From a virus, in IMG/VR virus record IMGVR_UViG_3300024221_000006, positions 1 to 64,000 of that record: a stretch of 64,000 nt of DNA. The stretch is one strand, 5' to 3'. Position numbers and translations under genes: made by a program. Below, piece after piece: positions 8,182-17,213 of this stretch (positions are counted from its first letter, which is position 1; every line of letters starts with the position of its first letter). The notes beneath the pieces are model-generated. The model was not told the DNA's origin, did no database searches, and saw only the letters and a program-made list of their open reading frames with translations.

Positions 8182-9855
8182 TTATTCTATAACCTCTATC
8201 TCGAGTTTAGAGAATCCATTTTCTCTATATATTTGTATCTTTTTATCAAATAATTCATGGGGAAGAACGGTGTGATTAATTACGAAAGTATTAATCTTAC
8301 TATCTTTAATAACCTGTGATAGAATTTTAAGAATATTATGGACTCCATCTGCATCTACTGAAGATAATAACTCGTCTAAGAATAAAAGATTTAATTGTGG
8401 AAATCTTAACTTAAGTATTTTAATGATAGCAATAATTATAATAAAGTCTGCCTTCTTTCTTTCACCTGTAGATAATGTAAGTGGATTGATCTCTTCTCCT
8501 AAATGATTAATAAGACAATTAAACTTTTCATCGAATCTTATATGGAAAGGTAAGTGCATTGTCTGACCCATTGCGGCAATATTAGCATTAAGACCTGGTA
8601 AAATAGTTTGAATTGCAAGGTTCTTAACGCCATCTTCACCTAGAACCTCTTCTATTATTTCTAAGAAATTATAGTTACCAGAAGTTTCATCCTTTAAATT
8701 TGACTTTGATGATTCTTGTATTTCGAATTCTTCAATGATTTGCTTTAAGTGTGAAAAATCATTATTAGAATTTAAAGAATCTTTTATCTTTACTAATTCA
8801 TTCTTTAAATTTCTAATGTTAGTATTAATAGTAGACACTTTATCGTTAATTGCCTTGTCCTTAATTCTTAAATCTGAAATATTAGATTTAATATCATTCA
8901 CCTTTGTTTCTGCCTTTGAGATATCAGAAGGAAGAGATTCTGCCTTAGACTCTATTTCTTTTTTTCTTTCTTGGTGAAAAGAAGAGGTTAGTTCGCCTTC
9001 ACATGTTGGACATTTATCAGTTTCATATAACGCTAGCTTTTTCTTTAATTCTACTAACTCATATTTAAGTGAAGTATATTTAGATTGTTTTTCCTGTAAG
9101 TCAGAAGAATTAGAAGTAATCATTTTAGATACTTTGGTGCTTGCCTCTTCTAATTTAATTCTATTAGAATCATATTTTTTAAGACTAGTTTTCAAAGATT
9201 CTATTTCTTCTTTGTTTTTAGTGTCAGCTTCTGCTAGTAATTGATTTAATTTCATATTAACTGAAACTATATTTTCACTAAGCTGGCTTAATTCTTTTTC
9301 ATAAGAATCTAATTCTATTTTAAGATCTCTTCTTTCATCTTTAATCTGCTTTTGCATATCATTAAGGATGGAGAATCCAAACATTTTATCGATGATTTGT
9401 CTTTTATCATGATTTGTCATTGTTAAGAACGACTTAAAATCATTTACAGATAAAATTATAATGTTTTTAAATACATGATATGGGATTCCGAATATCTCTT
9501 CTTCTAAATAATCCTGAACTGATTTCTTACCTGCTTTATCAAATTCAATTCCATTTAAAAGAACTTTAAATCTATTAGGCATCAAACCTCTCTCGATTTC
9601 TACTATAGTTCCTTTACATTGAAGTTCTATTCTTACCCATAATTCCTTATTAATTCTATTAGGAAGGTCCGCCATCTTAACACCTTCAACTTTACCGTAT
9701 AGCGCATATACTATTGCATTGGCGATGGTAGTTTTACCATGACCATTTTTACCAAGAGTTAATAACAACTCCGCTTTATCATCTTCGAATTCTATCCTTT
9801 GAATTGAATTTCCGTATGATGCAAAGTTTTTAAATTCTATTGATTTGATTTTCAT
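8182..9855 (-). CDS. 46: Recombination endonuclease subunit gp46 (Rad50/SbcC-like)
   Basis: 557 residues, as in T4 gp46. It is the SMC-type ATPase partner of gp47; the complex resects DNA ends to load UvsX for recombination-dependent replication and helps degrade host DNA. Walker A GKNGHGKTT lies at about 36-44, long coiled coils flank a zinc hook CPTC (near residue 285), and the C-terminal lobe has the signature LSTGERKKADF and Walker B NLLFLDELLSS. Its start overlaps the gp47 stop by 4 bases, so the two are translationally coupled. Confidence 0.92.
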   Translation of the reverse strand: MKIKSIEFKNFASYGNSIQRIEFEDDKAELLLTLGKNGHGKTTIANAIVYALYGKVEGVKMADLPNRINKELWVRIELQCKGTIVEIERGLMPNRFKVLLNGIEFDKAGKKSVQDYLEEEIFGIPYHVFKNIIILSVNDFKSFLTMTNHDKRQIIDKMFGFSILNDMQKQIKDERRDLKIELDSYEKELSQLSENIVSVNMKLNQLLAEADTKNKEEIESLKTSLKKYDSNRIKLEEASTKVSKMITSNSSDLQEKQSKYTSLKYELVELKKKLALYETDKCPTCEGELTSSFHQERKKEIESKAESLPSDISKAETKVNDIKSNISDLRIKDKAINDKVSTINTNIRNLKNELVKIKDSLNSNNDFSHLKQIIEEFEIQESSKSNLKDETSGNYNFLEIIEEVLGEDGVKNLAIQTILPGLNANIAAMGQTMHLPFHIRFDEKFNCLINHLGEEINPLTLSTGERKKADFIIIIAIIKILKLRFPQLNLLFLDELLSSVDADGVHNILKILSQVIKDSKINTFVINHTVLPHELFDKKIQIYRENGFSKLEIEVIE

Positions 9856-10967
9856 GCTTCGTTATCGTAATTATATGCACACTTATCATGCAAGTTTTTT
9901 AAACTAGTCTTAACTCTTTCTCTAGTTTCGTCATCATGTGGAAGACCATCAACGAACGTATTACATAGGTGTAGAATGTTATAGTTCTTATAGAGATCTT
10001 CTATTTCATCCATATCATATAAGTCCTTATCTAAGAAAGAATCTAATTCATATATGTTTGGTTCTATTCTTCTACCTATTTTTTGTATTTTGTTTATTAA
10101 TCTTGACAGTGCACTTGTTGTTGCAATATTAGAAGGAACATATAAATCTACATAATTATTTCTAATCTTATCTTTAAATTCACCAAGAGAAACATTGTAA
10201 AGACCTGTAAGATAAAACTTTACGAACTTAGGTGATATAGTATTTTCGTAAAAGGTTTCTTCCATGGTTCCTAGATCAACCATATCAAAGCCCTTAGTGT
10301 TACCCGAATCAGATCTTGTTAATTCGTAAGGAGTTCCTACTAATCTTAACTTTCCTTTAGTTTGTCTATAATGAATATGTCCTGAATAAACTGCATCATA
10401 GTTTTTATAAGAAATAGTATCTGTTCCATGGTGGTTTTTAACTTTAGAATTTAAAGAAACTCCTGAAACTTCAGAATGGCAAAATACAATATCTGAATTT
10501 GGAAATTGTGCAAGTGTTTCTGCTTCATGTGTGGAATCTCTTCTCCATGGCATTAAGAGAACTTTCTTTCCTCCCCATTTAAATTCCCTAGGTTCCTTAT
10601 ATACTGCAACGTTAGGAATCCACTTTAAAGAATCTATTGAACTTACATCATTGGATTTTTTAGCCCATATATCATGGTTACCGCATATAACATGAACTGG
10701 CAAAATTTCACCTAATCTTTCAAAAAGATCTACTGCATAGTGCAGAACTCTTAAGTTTATACTTTGTCTATTATCGAATGCGTCTCCAACCTGAACTAAA
10801 ATGTCGCCTTCTTTGACATCTCTTTTTAGTGTTGGAATAAATTGGTTTTCGTAAAAATCTTTCTGTGTCTGTAACCATTCCAGAGAATTAGAACGAACTC
10901 CAAGGTGCATATCTCCGAGAATCCAGATTCTATTTACTGGTTTCTCTAATACCTTTGGCTCTATCAT
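9852..10967 (-). CDS. 47: Recombination endonuclease subunit gp47 (Mre11/SbcD-like)
   Basis: 371 residues (T4 gp47 is about 340). Calcineurin-like metallophosphoesterase with all motifs visible: LGDMHLG (about 18-24), VGDAFDNRQS (about 61-70), CGNHDIW (about 95-101), FCHSEVSG and SGHIHYRQ (about 195-202). It is the nuclease half of the gp46/gp47 resection complex. It starts 3 bases after the gp33-like gene ends and overlaps gp46. Confidence 0.92.
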   Translation of the reverse strand: MIEPKVLEKPVNRIWILGDMHLGVRSNSLEWLQTQKDFYENQFIPTLKRDVKEGDILVQVGDAFDNRQSINLRVLHYAVDLFERLGEILPVHVICGNHDIWAKKSNDVSSIDSLKWIPNVAVYKEPREFKWGGKKVLLMPWRRDSTHEAETLAQFPNSDIVFCHSEVSGVSLNSKVKNHHGTDTISYKNYDAVYSGHIHYRQTKGKLRLVGTPYELTRSDSGNTKGFDMVDLGTMEETFYENTISPKFVKFYLTGLYNVSLGEFKDKIRNNYVDLYVPSNIATTSALSRLINKIQKIGRRIEPNIYELDSFLDKDLYDMDEIEDLYKNYNILHLCNTFVDGLPHDDETRERVKTSLKNLHDKCAYNYDNEA

Positions 10968-10969
10968 TT

Positions 10970-11416
10970 TTAGAAAAGTTTATTTATGTTCTTTCTTTTT
11001 AAGACGTTTGTTTTCTTGTCAAGTTCTTGAATAAGGGCTTCCTTATATTTGTTACTTAGTGAAGAATAAAATTTAGTTGGATTGATATTAAAGTAATCGC
11101 ATAGTTCTGAAAATAAATCTATTATAGAAAACTTTGTGCTTAGTTCGTCATACATAAACCCATACACTTCATTTATGTCTAATTTTCTTAATTTAGTTAT
11201 CTGCTGAAATTCATCTACCTCATTAAACTTCTTAAATCTTGAAGCCTCTATTAATTCATGAATCTTATTTCTGATTTGTTCACTTTCTATTTTATCTTCT
11301 TCGTCTCTGTTATCCGTGTATTGTGGATTAAGGTTAAATGAAATAGTTCCATTTAGTTCAAAGTCTCCGCCGTCTTCGAAAGTGTTGTCAAATATTTTAT
11401 CTCTTTTTGTTCTCAT
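10970..11416 (-). CDS. 33: Late transcription coactivator (T4 gp33-like)
   Basis: 148 residues (T4 gp33 is 112). The last 60 residues (IIDLFSELCDYFNINPTKFYSSLS...) follow the helix pattern of the gp33 family, which bridges RNA polymerase beta flap, gp55 and the sliding clamp for late transcription. The C-terminus NINKLF ends in Leu-Phe, as expected for a clamp-binding tail. The first 60 residues are charged and probably disordered. It sits between gp41 and gp47 genes with 2-base gaps. Similarity is weak, so the name is provisional, but gp55 in the same window makes a partner expected. Confidence 0.5.
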   Translation of the reverse strand: MRTKRDKIFDNTFEDGGDFELNGTISFNLNPQYTDNRDEEDKIESEQIRNKIHELIEASRFKKFNEVDEFQQITKLRKLDINEVYGFMYDELSTKFSIIDLFSELCDYFNINPTKFYSSLSNKYKEALIQELDKKTNVLKRKNINKLF

Positions 11417-11418
11417 AA

Positions 11419-12732
11419 TTATAAGCTGTGTATGTTAGAATTAGTAACTTCATCGGTCTCTGTAAGTCTCATGTAATTATAGTTAATTCCTAATTTACAT
11501 TTAGATCCTCTACCTTCACCGTCTCGTATTTTCAATATTTTAAGCCAGTATTCATAACTAGCTCTCATCATATCGTCTTGTATAATACCAAGCATAATAT
11601 CTGCAGTATGTGATAGACCTGCTGATTCTGCAACATCTGTCATTGTGATATCGCTTGAATTATAACCGTTTCTTGTAATCTGTGTTGCTGTTACAATTAG
11701 CCATCCGTTTCTTACACCCATTGCTCTAAGATCTTCTGCAATCTGCTTGATCTTAAGATATGTGTTTTCAGAATTAGGATTTCTAAAATTAGAAAGAATA
11801 TTAATATAGTCAATAACTACTGCACCTAGTTTTATTTTTCTTTCTTCTTCAATTTGCTTTAAGTATGCTTCAATATCTGGAACAGTCGCCTGTGATGTTG
11901 GAAATTGTTTTACAAATAATTGACCAGGGGGAGTAAAGCCGTCTCCTACTGTTTCTAATTTTCTTTTGATCAAATCAGAATTTTTAGATTTTTCTTCGTA
12001 GTCTGAAATATTTATGCTTAGTAAATTAGAACCGATTCTTTTCATAAATTTAATAGCTGACATTTCTGCAGTGATTACCGCAGTGTTTGTTCCCATCTTT
12101 ACAAAATTAGCGGCATCGTTAGCAAGGTAAATTGATTTACCGATATTCTGTTCACCTACATAAACAACTAAAGAACCATCTTTATCATAACCACCATTTA
12201 AGGCTCGATCTAAAAAGTTATATCCTGTAGATACTTTAACGGCATCTTCGAAAGAGTGATCCTCTGGTTTAAAGAAGTCTAATCCTAGGTCAGAGTTAAA
12301 TACGATAGAGTTTCTATCATTAATTAAAGTTTTAACCTTAGAGATGATCGAGTCTGCATTATCCGGTGTTACTTCAGTTGTTTTAATATACTCGATAGTA
12401 TCTATAAGAGTATTATCAAAGTTACGCCATTTAATCCATGCTTCGGCTGTAGAAGTTAACCATTCTTCGTCATATTGGTCAAGGTCTACATTATATACAA
12501 TATCTATAATAGACTCTTCAACCTTTCCTGAAATCTTATCATTCTTAATAAGCAGTTTCATTTGCTCGTTAGAAGGAGTTTCATGAAACTTATCATAGAA
12601 CTTAGTAGCAAGGAAGTGTATTAAGTCAATATCTTCTGAGGTGTAGAATCCTCGTTTAATATTTCCTAGATACTTGGGTTTCTGTAAAGATAATTTAAAG
12701 AATATTTTTTCAAAATCAGGTCCAAATTTCAT
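11419..12732 (-). CDS. 41: Replicative DNA helicase gp41 (DnaB-like)
   Basis: 437 residues (T4 gp41 is 475). Hexameric 5'-3' helicase of the replication fork, partner of primase gp61. The RecA-like domain has Walker A YVGEQNIGKSIYLAN (about 188-202), a block AVITAEMSAIKFMKRIG, Walker B AVVIDYINILSNF (about 300) and a C-terminal DnaB motif (IVTATQITRNGY, then ADIMLGIIQDD). The N-terminal 150 residues are the helical collar domain. It lies immediately upstream of the gp33-like, gp47 and gp46 genes in the same transcription direction. Confidence 0.92.
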   Translation of the reverse strand: MKFGPDFEKIFFKLSLQKPKYLGNIKRGFYTSEDIDLIHFLATKFYDKFHETPSNEQMKLLIKNDKISGKVEESIIDIVYNVDLDQYDEEWLTSTAEAWIKWRNFDNTLIDTIEYIKTTEVTPDNADSIISKVKTLINDRNSIVFNSDLGLDFFKPEDHSFEDAVKVSTGYNFLDRALNGGYDKDGSLVVYVGEQNIGKSIYLANDAANFVKMGTNTAVITAEMSAIKFMKRIGSNLLSINISDYEEKSKNSDLIKRKLETVGDGFTPPGQLFVKQFPTSQATVPDIEAYLKQIEEERKIKLGAVVIDYINILSNFRNPNSENTYLKIKQIAEDLRAMGVRNGWLIVTATQITRNGYNSSDITMTDVAESAGLSHTADIMLGIIQDDMMRASYEYWLKILKIRDGEGRGSKCKLGINYNYMRLTETDEVTNSNIHSL

Positions 12733-12742
12733 ATTATAGTTT

Positions 12743-13336
12743 TTATACTTGTTCTACCACTAAATCACCATTTGTTTTTGCAAAAGGTACATCTGACCAT
12801 AAATTAATTGCAATTGCCTTTCTAGTTCCCTTAGTAACCGTATCGACTGCATGGACATCATCACCTGCTCTAAATATAATTAATCTATTAGGTCGGGTTT
12901 GAATTACATCAGGCGCTTTATCCTTTCCTGCAGTATGAACTATTAATTCTCCTCCTTCAAACTCAGGCTGTGGCGGATAATATACAGTGCCTATTACAGG
13001 TCTTACTATTTCTTCTCCGTTGGTTTTCTTGAACCAAGATTCATCTTTATCAAAATGAAATCCTAAATTGTCCTTATGTCCTAATGTAGGATTAGCAGAC
13101 TGAATACCTGTCCAATATTCAAATCCTGCTATATCCCATACTTCAGATATTGGGCAATCATTTGCCCAAATAGCTGATATAAGCCTTTGTTTTACTGTAG
13201 GTTCATGGCCTGGTTCTTCGTTGAACCATCCTTTCCACCAGTAATAAACACCTGGATCTGCAAAAAATGTGTTATCATTTGCAATATCTCTGAGGAGTTT
13301 TTCATCTTTAATAAAGTTGTCTCTAATTGTTATCAT
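12743..13336 (-). CDS. 2-oxoglutarate/Fe(II)-dependent oxygenase
   Basis: 197 residues. The double-stranded beta-helix iron site is visible: H-x-D in GFHFDKDESW (about 94-103) and the distal His in AGDDVHAVDTVTKGTRKAIAINLW (about 152-175), whose Arg would bind 2-oxoglutarate. The GGELIVHT block lies between. The family resembles prolyl-4-hydroxylase-like enzymes common in marine T4-like phages, but the substrate (protein, nucleobase or small molecule) cannot be read from sequence. It sits between uvsX and gene 41, overlapping the next upstream gene by 4 bases. Confidence 0.75.
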   Translation of the reverse strand: MITIRDNFIKDEKLLRDIANDNTFFADPGVYYWWKGWFNEEPGHEPTVKQRLISAIWANDCPISEVWDIAGFEYWTGIQSANPTLGHKDNLGFHFDKDESWFKKTNGEEIVRPVIGTVYYPPQPEFEGGELIVHTAGKDKAPDVIQTRPNRLIIFRAGDDVHAVDTVTKGTRKAIAINLWSDVPFAKTNGDLVVEQV

Positions 13337-13644
13337 AGGAATGGGTTAATTAATATTTTATAAGCTTCTTTACCTTCGTTCGAATTGGTTTGTTCTATTA
13401 GTCCCATACCAATTGCTTCATTTAATCCGGATTCTACATTTTCATTTTTCCCCTTTGCGAAATATTTATTGAGAGCATGTTTGGTGAAAGACGCCTTTTG
13501 TCTGTCAGGCTGTCTCACTGCTCTAGTTATAAATATATGCATAATGTCAAATGCATCGGGAAAAGATTCTAATTCTTCTTGTATTCCCAGAATATATTTA
13601 ATTGGAAGCTTATCTTCGTTTATCTTGTTTATGTTCAACTTCAT
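13333..13644 (-). CDS. Small hypothetical protein, possibly winged-helix
   Basis: 103 residues, not recognised. The pattern FTKHALNKYFAKGKNENVESGLNEAIGMGLIEQTN...AYKILINPFL (about 50-103) resembles a winged-helix fold, with a recognition-helix-like segment followed by a two-strand wing, so nucleic-acid binding is possible. It touches the uvsX stop codon and overlaps the oxygenase gene, so it is co-transcribed with recombination genes. Confidence 0.5.
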   Translation of the reverse strand: MKLNINKINEDKLPIKYILGIQEELESFPDAFDIMHIFITRAVRQPDRQKASFTKHALNKYFAKGKNENVESGLNEAIGMGLIEQTNSNEGKEAYKILINPFL

Positions 13645-14753
13645 TATGCTTCACTATCTTCTAACATTTCTTCTACGTCAATTTCAGAAATTTCAGTGTT
13701 GTAATTAAACAAAGGTTGAATGTGCGATTCGATTTGCTCTAGTACGGTTTGTGTAAATACCATTTCAGAAAAGAAATCTTTATTCGCAACAGTATGATCT
13801 AGGTGTTTACATATCCATGTTCTTGCTGTTGCCTTTGGAATCTTTTCTCCTTTTACAATATTTCCTCTAGTAATTCCACAAATATCCCATGTAGCATATT
13901 GTTCTAATCCAACATAAGGATTCATACCTTCTGTAAAGTTTAAGTGAAACTTAATAGGATGTGGCTTTGCAAATCTATTTTTATCAGGTTTAGCCGTAAC
14001 TATAATACCTACTTTTTCAGCTCCGTCCTTTAATTGAGCCTTGTTTAACATCAGTACAATTGATGCTGCATACTGTGGTCCTGTTCCACCACCTGCGATT
14101 TGCATTGGAATAAAGGATTGAGATTGGTATGTATGGTTTGTAAATAAGAAAGGTATTTTAAGATCTGCTAATGGAGTCATTATAATTCTAAAGATAGATT
14201 TTAAAACCTTAGATCTAGTCATATCTGATTTGTCAGAACCACTTGCTGCATCTGCTATTTCTTTCGCAGTCGCTAAGTTACCGGCTGAATCTAAAATAAT
14301 CATTACTTTAGGAACTTCACCACCTGCTCTTTTAGCATCTTGCATTTTCTTAGTAATTGTAGTTACAGAAGTTCTAAAATCTTGAACTGTATTTGTAGGT
14401 TGGTAATTTACTTTGGAAGTATCAATTCCAAACTTTTCCATTTGTTCCTTATCAACGGCTGCTTCAGAATCATAATAAATTACACTATATCCTTTATCAA
14501 TAGCTTCTCTAACTGTGTTTAACATTAAGAATGTTTTACCTGTTCCTGAAGGACCAGCGATAGATGATGATCTATTGTTTGGCCATCCTTTAAATAATGA
14601 ACCTGATACACATGCGTTCAAATGATAATTTCCTGTGTGAATCCAATCTGTTACCTTTGAAAAGTTTGAAGTTTCCATGATAGATCCTAATGGATTTAAA
14701 TCAGCTAATTGCTTATTTAAATCGTCGAATGTAAAGTCTTTATTTTTTGCCAT
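13644..14753 (-). CDS. uvsX: UvsX recombinase (RecA/Rad51-like)
   Basis: 369 residues (T4 UvsX is 391). It forms the ATP-dependent filament on single-stranded DNA for strand invasion and recombination-dependent replication, loaded by UvsY against gp32. Walker A AGPSGTGKTFLM (about 66-77), VIYYDSEAAVDKEQM (about 91-105), Walker B VMIILDSAGNLA (about 150-161) and FLFTNHTYQSQSFIPMQIAGGG (loop L1/L2 region, about 202-223) are all present. The C-terminus is acidic, as in RecA-like proteins. It overlaps the following small coiled-coil gene by 14 bases. Confidence 0.93.
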   Translation of the reverse strand: MAKNKDFTFDDLNKQLADLNPLGSIMETSNFSKVTDWIHTGNYHLNACVSGSLFKGWPNNRSSSIAGPSGTGKTFLMLNTVREAIDKGYSVIYYDSEAAVDKEQMEKFGIDTSKVNYQPTNTVQDFRTSVTTITKKMQDAKRAGGEVPKVMIILDSAGNLATAKEIADAASGSDKSDMTRSKVLKSIFRIIMTPLADLKIPFLFTNHTYQSQSFIPMQIAGGGTGPQYAASIVLMLNKAQLKDGAEKVGIIVTAKPDKNRFAKPHPIKFHLNFTEGMNPYVGLEQYATWDICGITRGNIVKGEKIPKATARTWICKHLDHTVANKDFFSEMVFTQTVLEQIESHIQPLFNYNTEISEIDVEEMLEDSEA

Positions 14754-14928
14754 TTTTAAATATGTTTTTTTCTTGTTTTCTTAGTGTTTCGAGTTCTTTA
14801 ATAAGAACATCGGATTCCTTTTTCATAGAATCCATTTTTTCTTGAAGAGAAACTAGCCTATTATAGAGTGTTTTGTATTTTGCAACAAATACATTCTGTT
14901 CTTCCGTAAGATTATTTGGATCAAGCAT
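14740..14928 (-). CDS. Small coiled-coil protein, unknown
   Basis: 62 residues. Almost the whole chain is a charged helix with heptad spacing (LYNRLVSLQEKMDSMKKESD...). It overlaps both neighbours (8 bases with the upstream small gene, 14 with uvsX), which argues for a real translated gene. No function can be assigned. Confidence 0.55.
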   Translation of the reverse strand: MLDPNNLTEEQNVFVAKYKTLYNRLVSLQEKMDSMKKESDVLIKELETLRKQEKNIFKNGKK

Positions 14929-15097
14929 TGTTTTTTCTTTCTTCTATTTCGTCAAAGATACTAATTTGTTTAGGATCATTTGAAATTGTTTTTTCTTTAA
15001 AAATTAAAGGCCAAATCATTTTTCTTACCTTATCTCCTAATTCATAATTATTAGGGGTTTGTTCAACCAATTCTATTATTTTACTTTTAAAATCCAT
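14921..15097 (-). CDS. Small hypothetical protein
   Basis: 58 residues from ATG at 15097 to TGA at 14921. It begins MDFKSKIIELVEQTPNNYEL and ends EERKNNA. It fills the gap between the polymerase C-terminal gene and the coiled-coil gene, with an 8-base overlap to the latter. Its reading frame is open over the full gap and the composition matches neighbouring genes, so I call it real. It is amphipathic and helical at the start; function unknown. Confidence 0.5.
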   Translation of the reverse strand: MDFKSKIIELVEQTPNNYELGDKVRKMIWPLIFKEKTISNDPKQISIFDEIEERKNNA

Positions 15098-15108
15098 TTT
15101 GTTTATTT

Positions 15109-16308
15109 TTAGAATAATGAAGATGAATATATTAGATTTCTGTTTAGTCTCTGAAGACCTACTGAAGATAATACTCTATTGATAGGATCTATTACAGATT
15201 TTTCAAATTGTGTTTCATAATCTACCTGTGGTGCAATTTCATAAGGATGGGCACCTGGTTGATATGCATACATTTCACATACATTATGTTTACAATGATA
15301 TAATTTTAGCTTTTCGCCATTACCAATCATTTTATACTTGTTTTTATATTTTGGATTCTGATTCATTAAGAAGTTATAGAATCCTGCTGCCTTGACGTTC
15401 GGAGGACATTTTAAACCATATTGAAATTCTATCGTATCATCTACAATGTATTTTTCAATATTATTAGTTCTTTTATTGAAAGCTATTTCATCAACATTAG
15501 ACATCTTAAACTCTTTCTTTGCCGTTTTCAAAAAAGAAACTAATCTACTTAACATCTCTGCAGTTGGCTTTTCAGATAAAATCAATTTAAGAGCTTCAGT
15601 CAAATGCTTTCTTGCTAATGTAGGAGTAGAAGATTGAATAGTATCAAATCCAATCGTCTTAATCTTCTTAAGAGAAGGGTATCTATCGTCTACTTCGAGC
15701 TTATCTTCCCATGCAATGTCTTGTAAATATTTCTTTTTAGCTAACCATATTCCTGAATATGCAATTGTTTCTAAATCGAAATATAAAAAGTTGTCTGTGT
15801 TCGTAACTTCGGCATACTTTGCCATACATTTCGTGATATAGTCTTTGATTCTGAACGTATATAATTCCATAATAAACTTATCAATTGGTAGTTTATTATC
15901 TCCTAGCCATTCAATAGATTCATACATTTCTTCAAACTGAACGTAACATGAATCTGTATCAATATAAACCACGGAAGGTCTTACTAATTTATTCTTAATA
16001 GAAATATTGAAATGTTCATGGACCACAGTATCTTTAGGCCAAAACTCTTGAAAATATTTATTAAGAATCTTTTCAGAATATAGAATTGCATTCTGTCCTT
16101 GTAGTGTAATAGATTCTGCAATGTCTATATTAAAAAAGTGAAACCACTTATTACCAAATGCACCATAGATCGAGTTAAGAGTTACTTTAACGGCCTGTTC
16201 GTATGCAGTAAACTTGGCGGACATTGTTTGATAGTGATCCGCCAAGGTTTGCATTTCATCCCGTGTAAGGTCGTCTTCGGGCTTGTTAATTAGTGTGTTT
16301 ATATCCAT
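15109..16308 (-). CDS. 43: DNA polymerase gp43, C-terminal part (fingers/palm/thumb)
   Basis: 399 residues. Family B polymerase fragment with motif B KVTLNSIYGAFGN (about 41-53) and motif C VVYIDTDSCYV (about 113-123), then the thumb region. Exonuclease domain and motif A are missing here but present in the separate gene at 20228-21625. The combined length is 864, close to T4 gp43 (898). The break lies in the fingers, between motifs A and B. The C-terminus YSSSLF resembles a sliding-clamp-binding tail. Its ATG at 16308 lies directly after the clamp stop codon, so this half is co-transcribed with the clamp. Both halves keep their catalytic motifs, so the pair is probably an active two-subunit enzyme. 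Confidence 0.88.
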   Translation of the reverse strand: MDINTLINKPEDDLTRDEMQTLADHYQTMSAKFTAYEQAVKVTLNSIYGAFGNKWFHFFNIDIAESITLQGQNAILYSEKILNKYFQEFWPKDTVVHEHFNISIKNKLVRPSVVYIDTDSCYVQFEEMYESIEWLGDNKLPIDKFIMELYTFRIKDYITKCMAKYAEVTNTDNFLYFDLETIAYSGIWLAKKKYLQDIAWEDKLEVDDRYPSLKKIKTIGFDTIQSSTPTLARKHLTEALKLILSEKPTAEMLSRLVSFLKTAKKEFKMSNVDEIAFNKRTNNIEKYIVDDTIEFQYGLKCPPNVKAAGFYNFLMNQNPKYKNKYKMIGNGEKLKLYHCKHNVCEMYAYQPGAHPYEIAPQVDYETQFEKSVIDPINRVLSSVGLQRLNRNLIYSSSLF

Positions 16309-16311
16309 AAA

Positions 16312-17067
16312 TTACTCTGCTGTTTGGCAAGTTGCAATCGTTAGCAAAGTTTCTGAATCATTAGATCTAAGAACTACTCTATTGTCTAATACATGGGCAG
16401 TGTAATCTTCTTTATCTAAAAGGTTAAGATATTTTTTGAATAATGTAACGTTAGTTCCTGATTCACCGTCATAATCTGGTGTTACTAACATGTTGTAGGT
16501 TTTTCCTAAAAGCTTTACACCATTTCCGTTTGCATTTATTGAGAACGTTTCTTCTTTATCTAAAGAGAATAGGTTTCTTACCTTTGCAAGTGAAGTGTAA
16601 TCTAAATCGAATTTAAAAGTAGAAGCTTCGGTGTTAAAGATACCTTGAATCTGTGCATCAGTTAGATCTTTATAACCTAAAGATGGCTCTGAACATGCAA
16701 GTGTAATTTCTAATTCATCATTAAATATTTTGAATGTAGTTGCAACACAATCTTCTTCGTTTTCAACGAATTCGATTTCAGCTGAAATAGCATCATAGTC
16801 AAATTGTTTGAATGCATCTGTTATTTTAGAAGCGTCAAAGAATGCAATCTTTAATTCTTTGTCTGTAGAGATTTCACCATCTTCGATTTGAAAAACTTGA
16901 GAAATCGGCATTCTGTGATGCTTAACAGCATCTCTTTGTGGTAAATAAGCGGATGCCTGTACGACACCATCTTTTAATTTAAAATAGACAAAAGAATCAA
17001 TTACTTTAAGTCTATTAACGAAGCCGATGAAGTTGTTTGAATCGACCTTACTGATTGAAATTTTCAT
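16312..17067 (-). CDS. 45: DNA polymerase sliding clamp (T4 gp45-like)
   Basis: 251 residues (T4 gp45 is 228). Two similar beta-rich halves with the PCNA-type pattern: FVYFKLKDGVVQASAYLPQ early on, IAFFDASKITDAFKQFDYD in the first half and TFKFDLDYTSLAKVRNLFSLD in the second, ending with TAHVLDNRVVLRSND. The ring tethers polymerase and, in T4, also activates late transcription through gp55/gp33. Similarity to T4 gp45 is low, as is usual between distant clamps; position next to the polymerase half supports the call. A strong terminator-like structure lies upstream (17125-17182). Confidence 0.68.
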   Translation of the reverse strand: MKISISKVDSNNFIGFVNRLKVIDSFVYFKLKDGVVQASAYLPQRDAVKHHRMPISQVFQIEDGEISTDKELKIAFFDASKITDAFKQFDYDAISAEIEFVENEEDCVATTFKIFNDELEITLACSEPSLGYKDLTDAQIQGIFNTEASTFKFDLDYTSLAKVRNLFSLDKEETFSINANGNGVKLLGKTYNMLVTPDYDGESGTNVTLFKKYLNLLDKEDYTAHVLDNRVVLRSNDSETLLTIATCQTAE

Positions 17068-17124
17068 GAATGTATAATTTTTATTTGTTTATTATTCTAC
17101 ACAAAAATCACAAATAGTTTCAGT

Positions 17125-17182
17125 AAAAAAAGTGAGGCCAGGAAGTAGCGAACTCCTGGCCTCGATCCGAGAACTATCTCGG
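17125..17182 (-). terminator. Tandem hairpins with T-run after nrdA (terminator)
   Basis: On the minus strand, after the nrdA stop: a small hairpin CCGAGA-TAGT-TCTCGG (17167-17182), then a strong one with 10-bp stem GAGGCCAGGA/TCCTGGCCTC (17134-17163) followed by ACTTTTTTTAC. The second is a textbook rho-independent terminator. It is far more GC-rich than its surroundings. Confidence 0.85.
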
Positions 17183-17213
17183 TCCTAAGAAGTGGACTTA
17201 ACCACAACTAATC

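Noticed and set aside
17125-17182. Possible tRNA
   Set aside because: A GTTCG-like loop occurs, but the stems are 10 bp and 6 bp with no acceptor, D or anticodon arms of tRNA size; it is a terminator.
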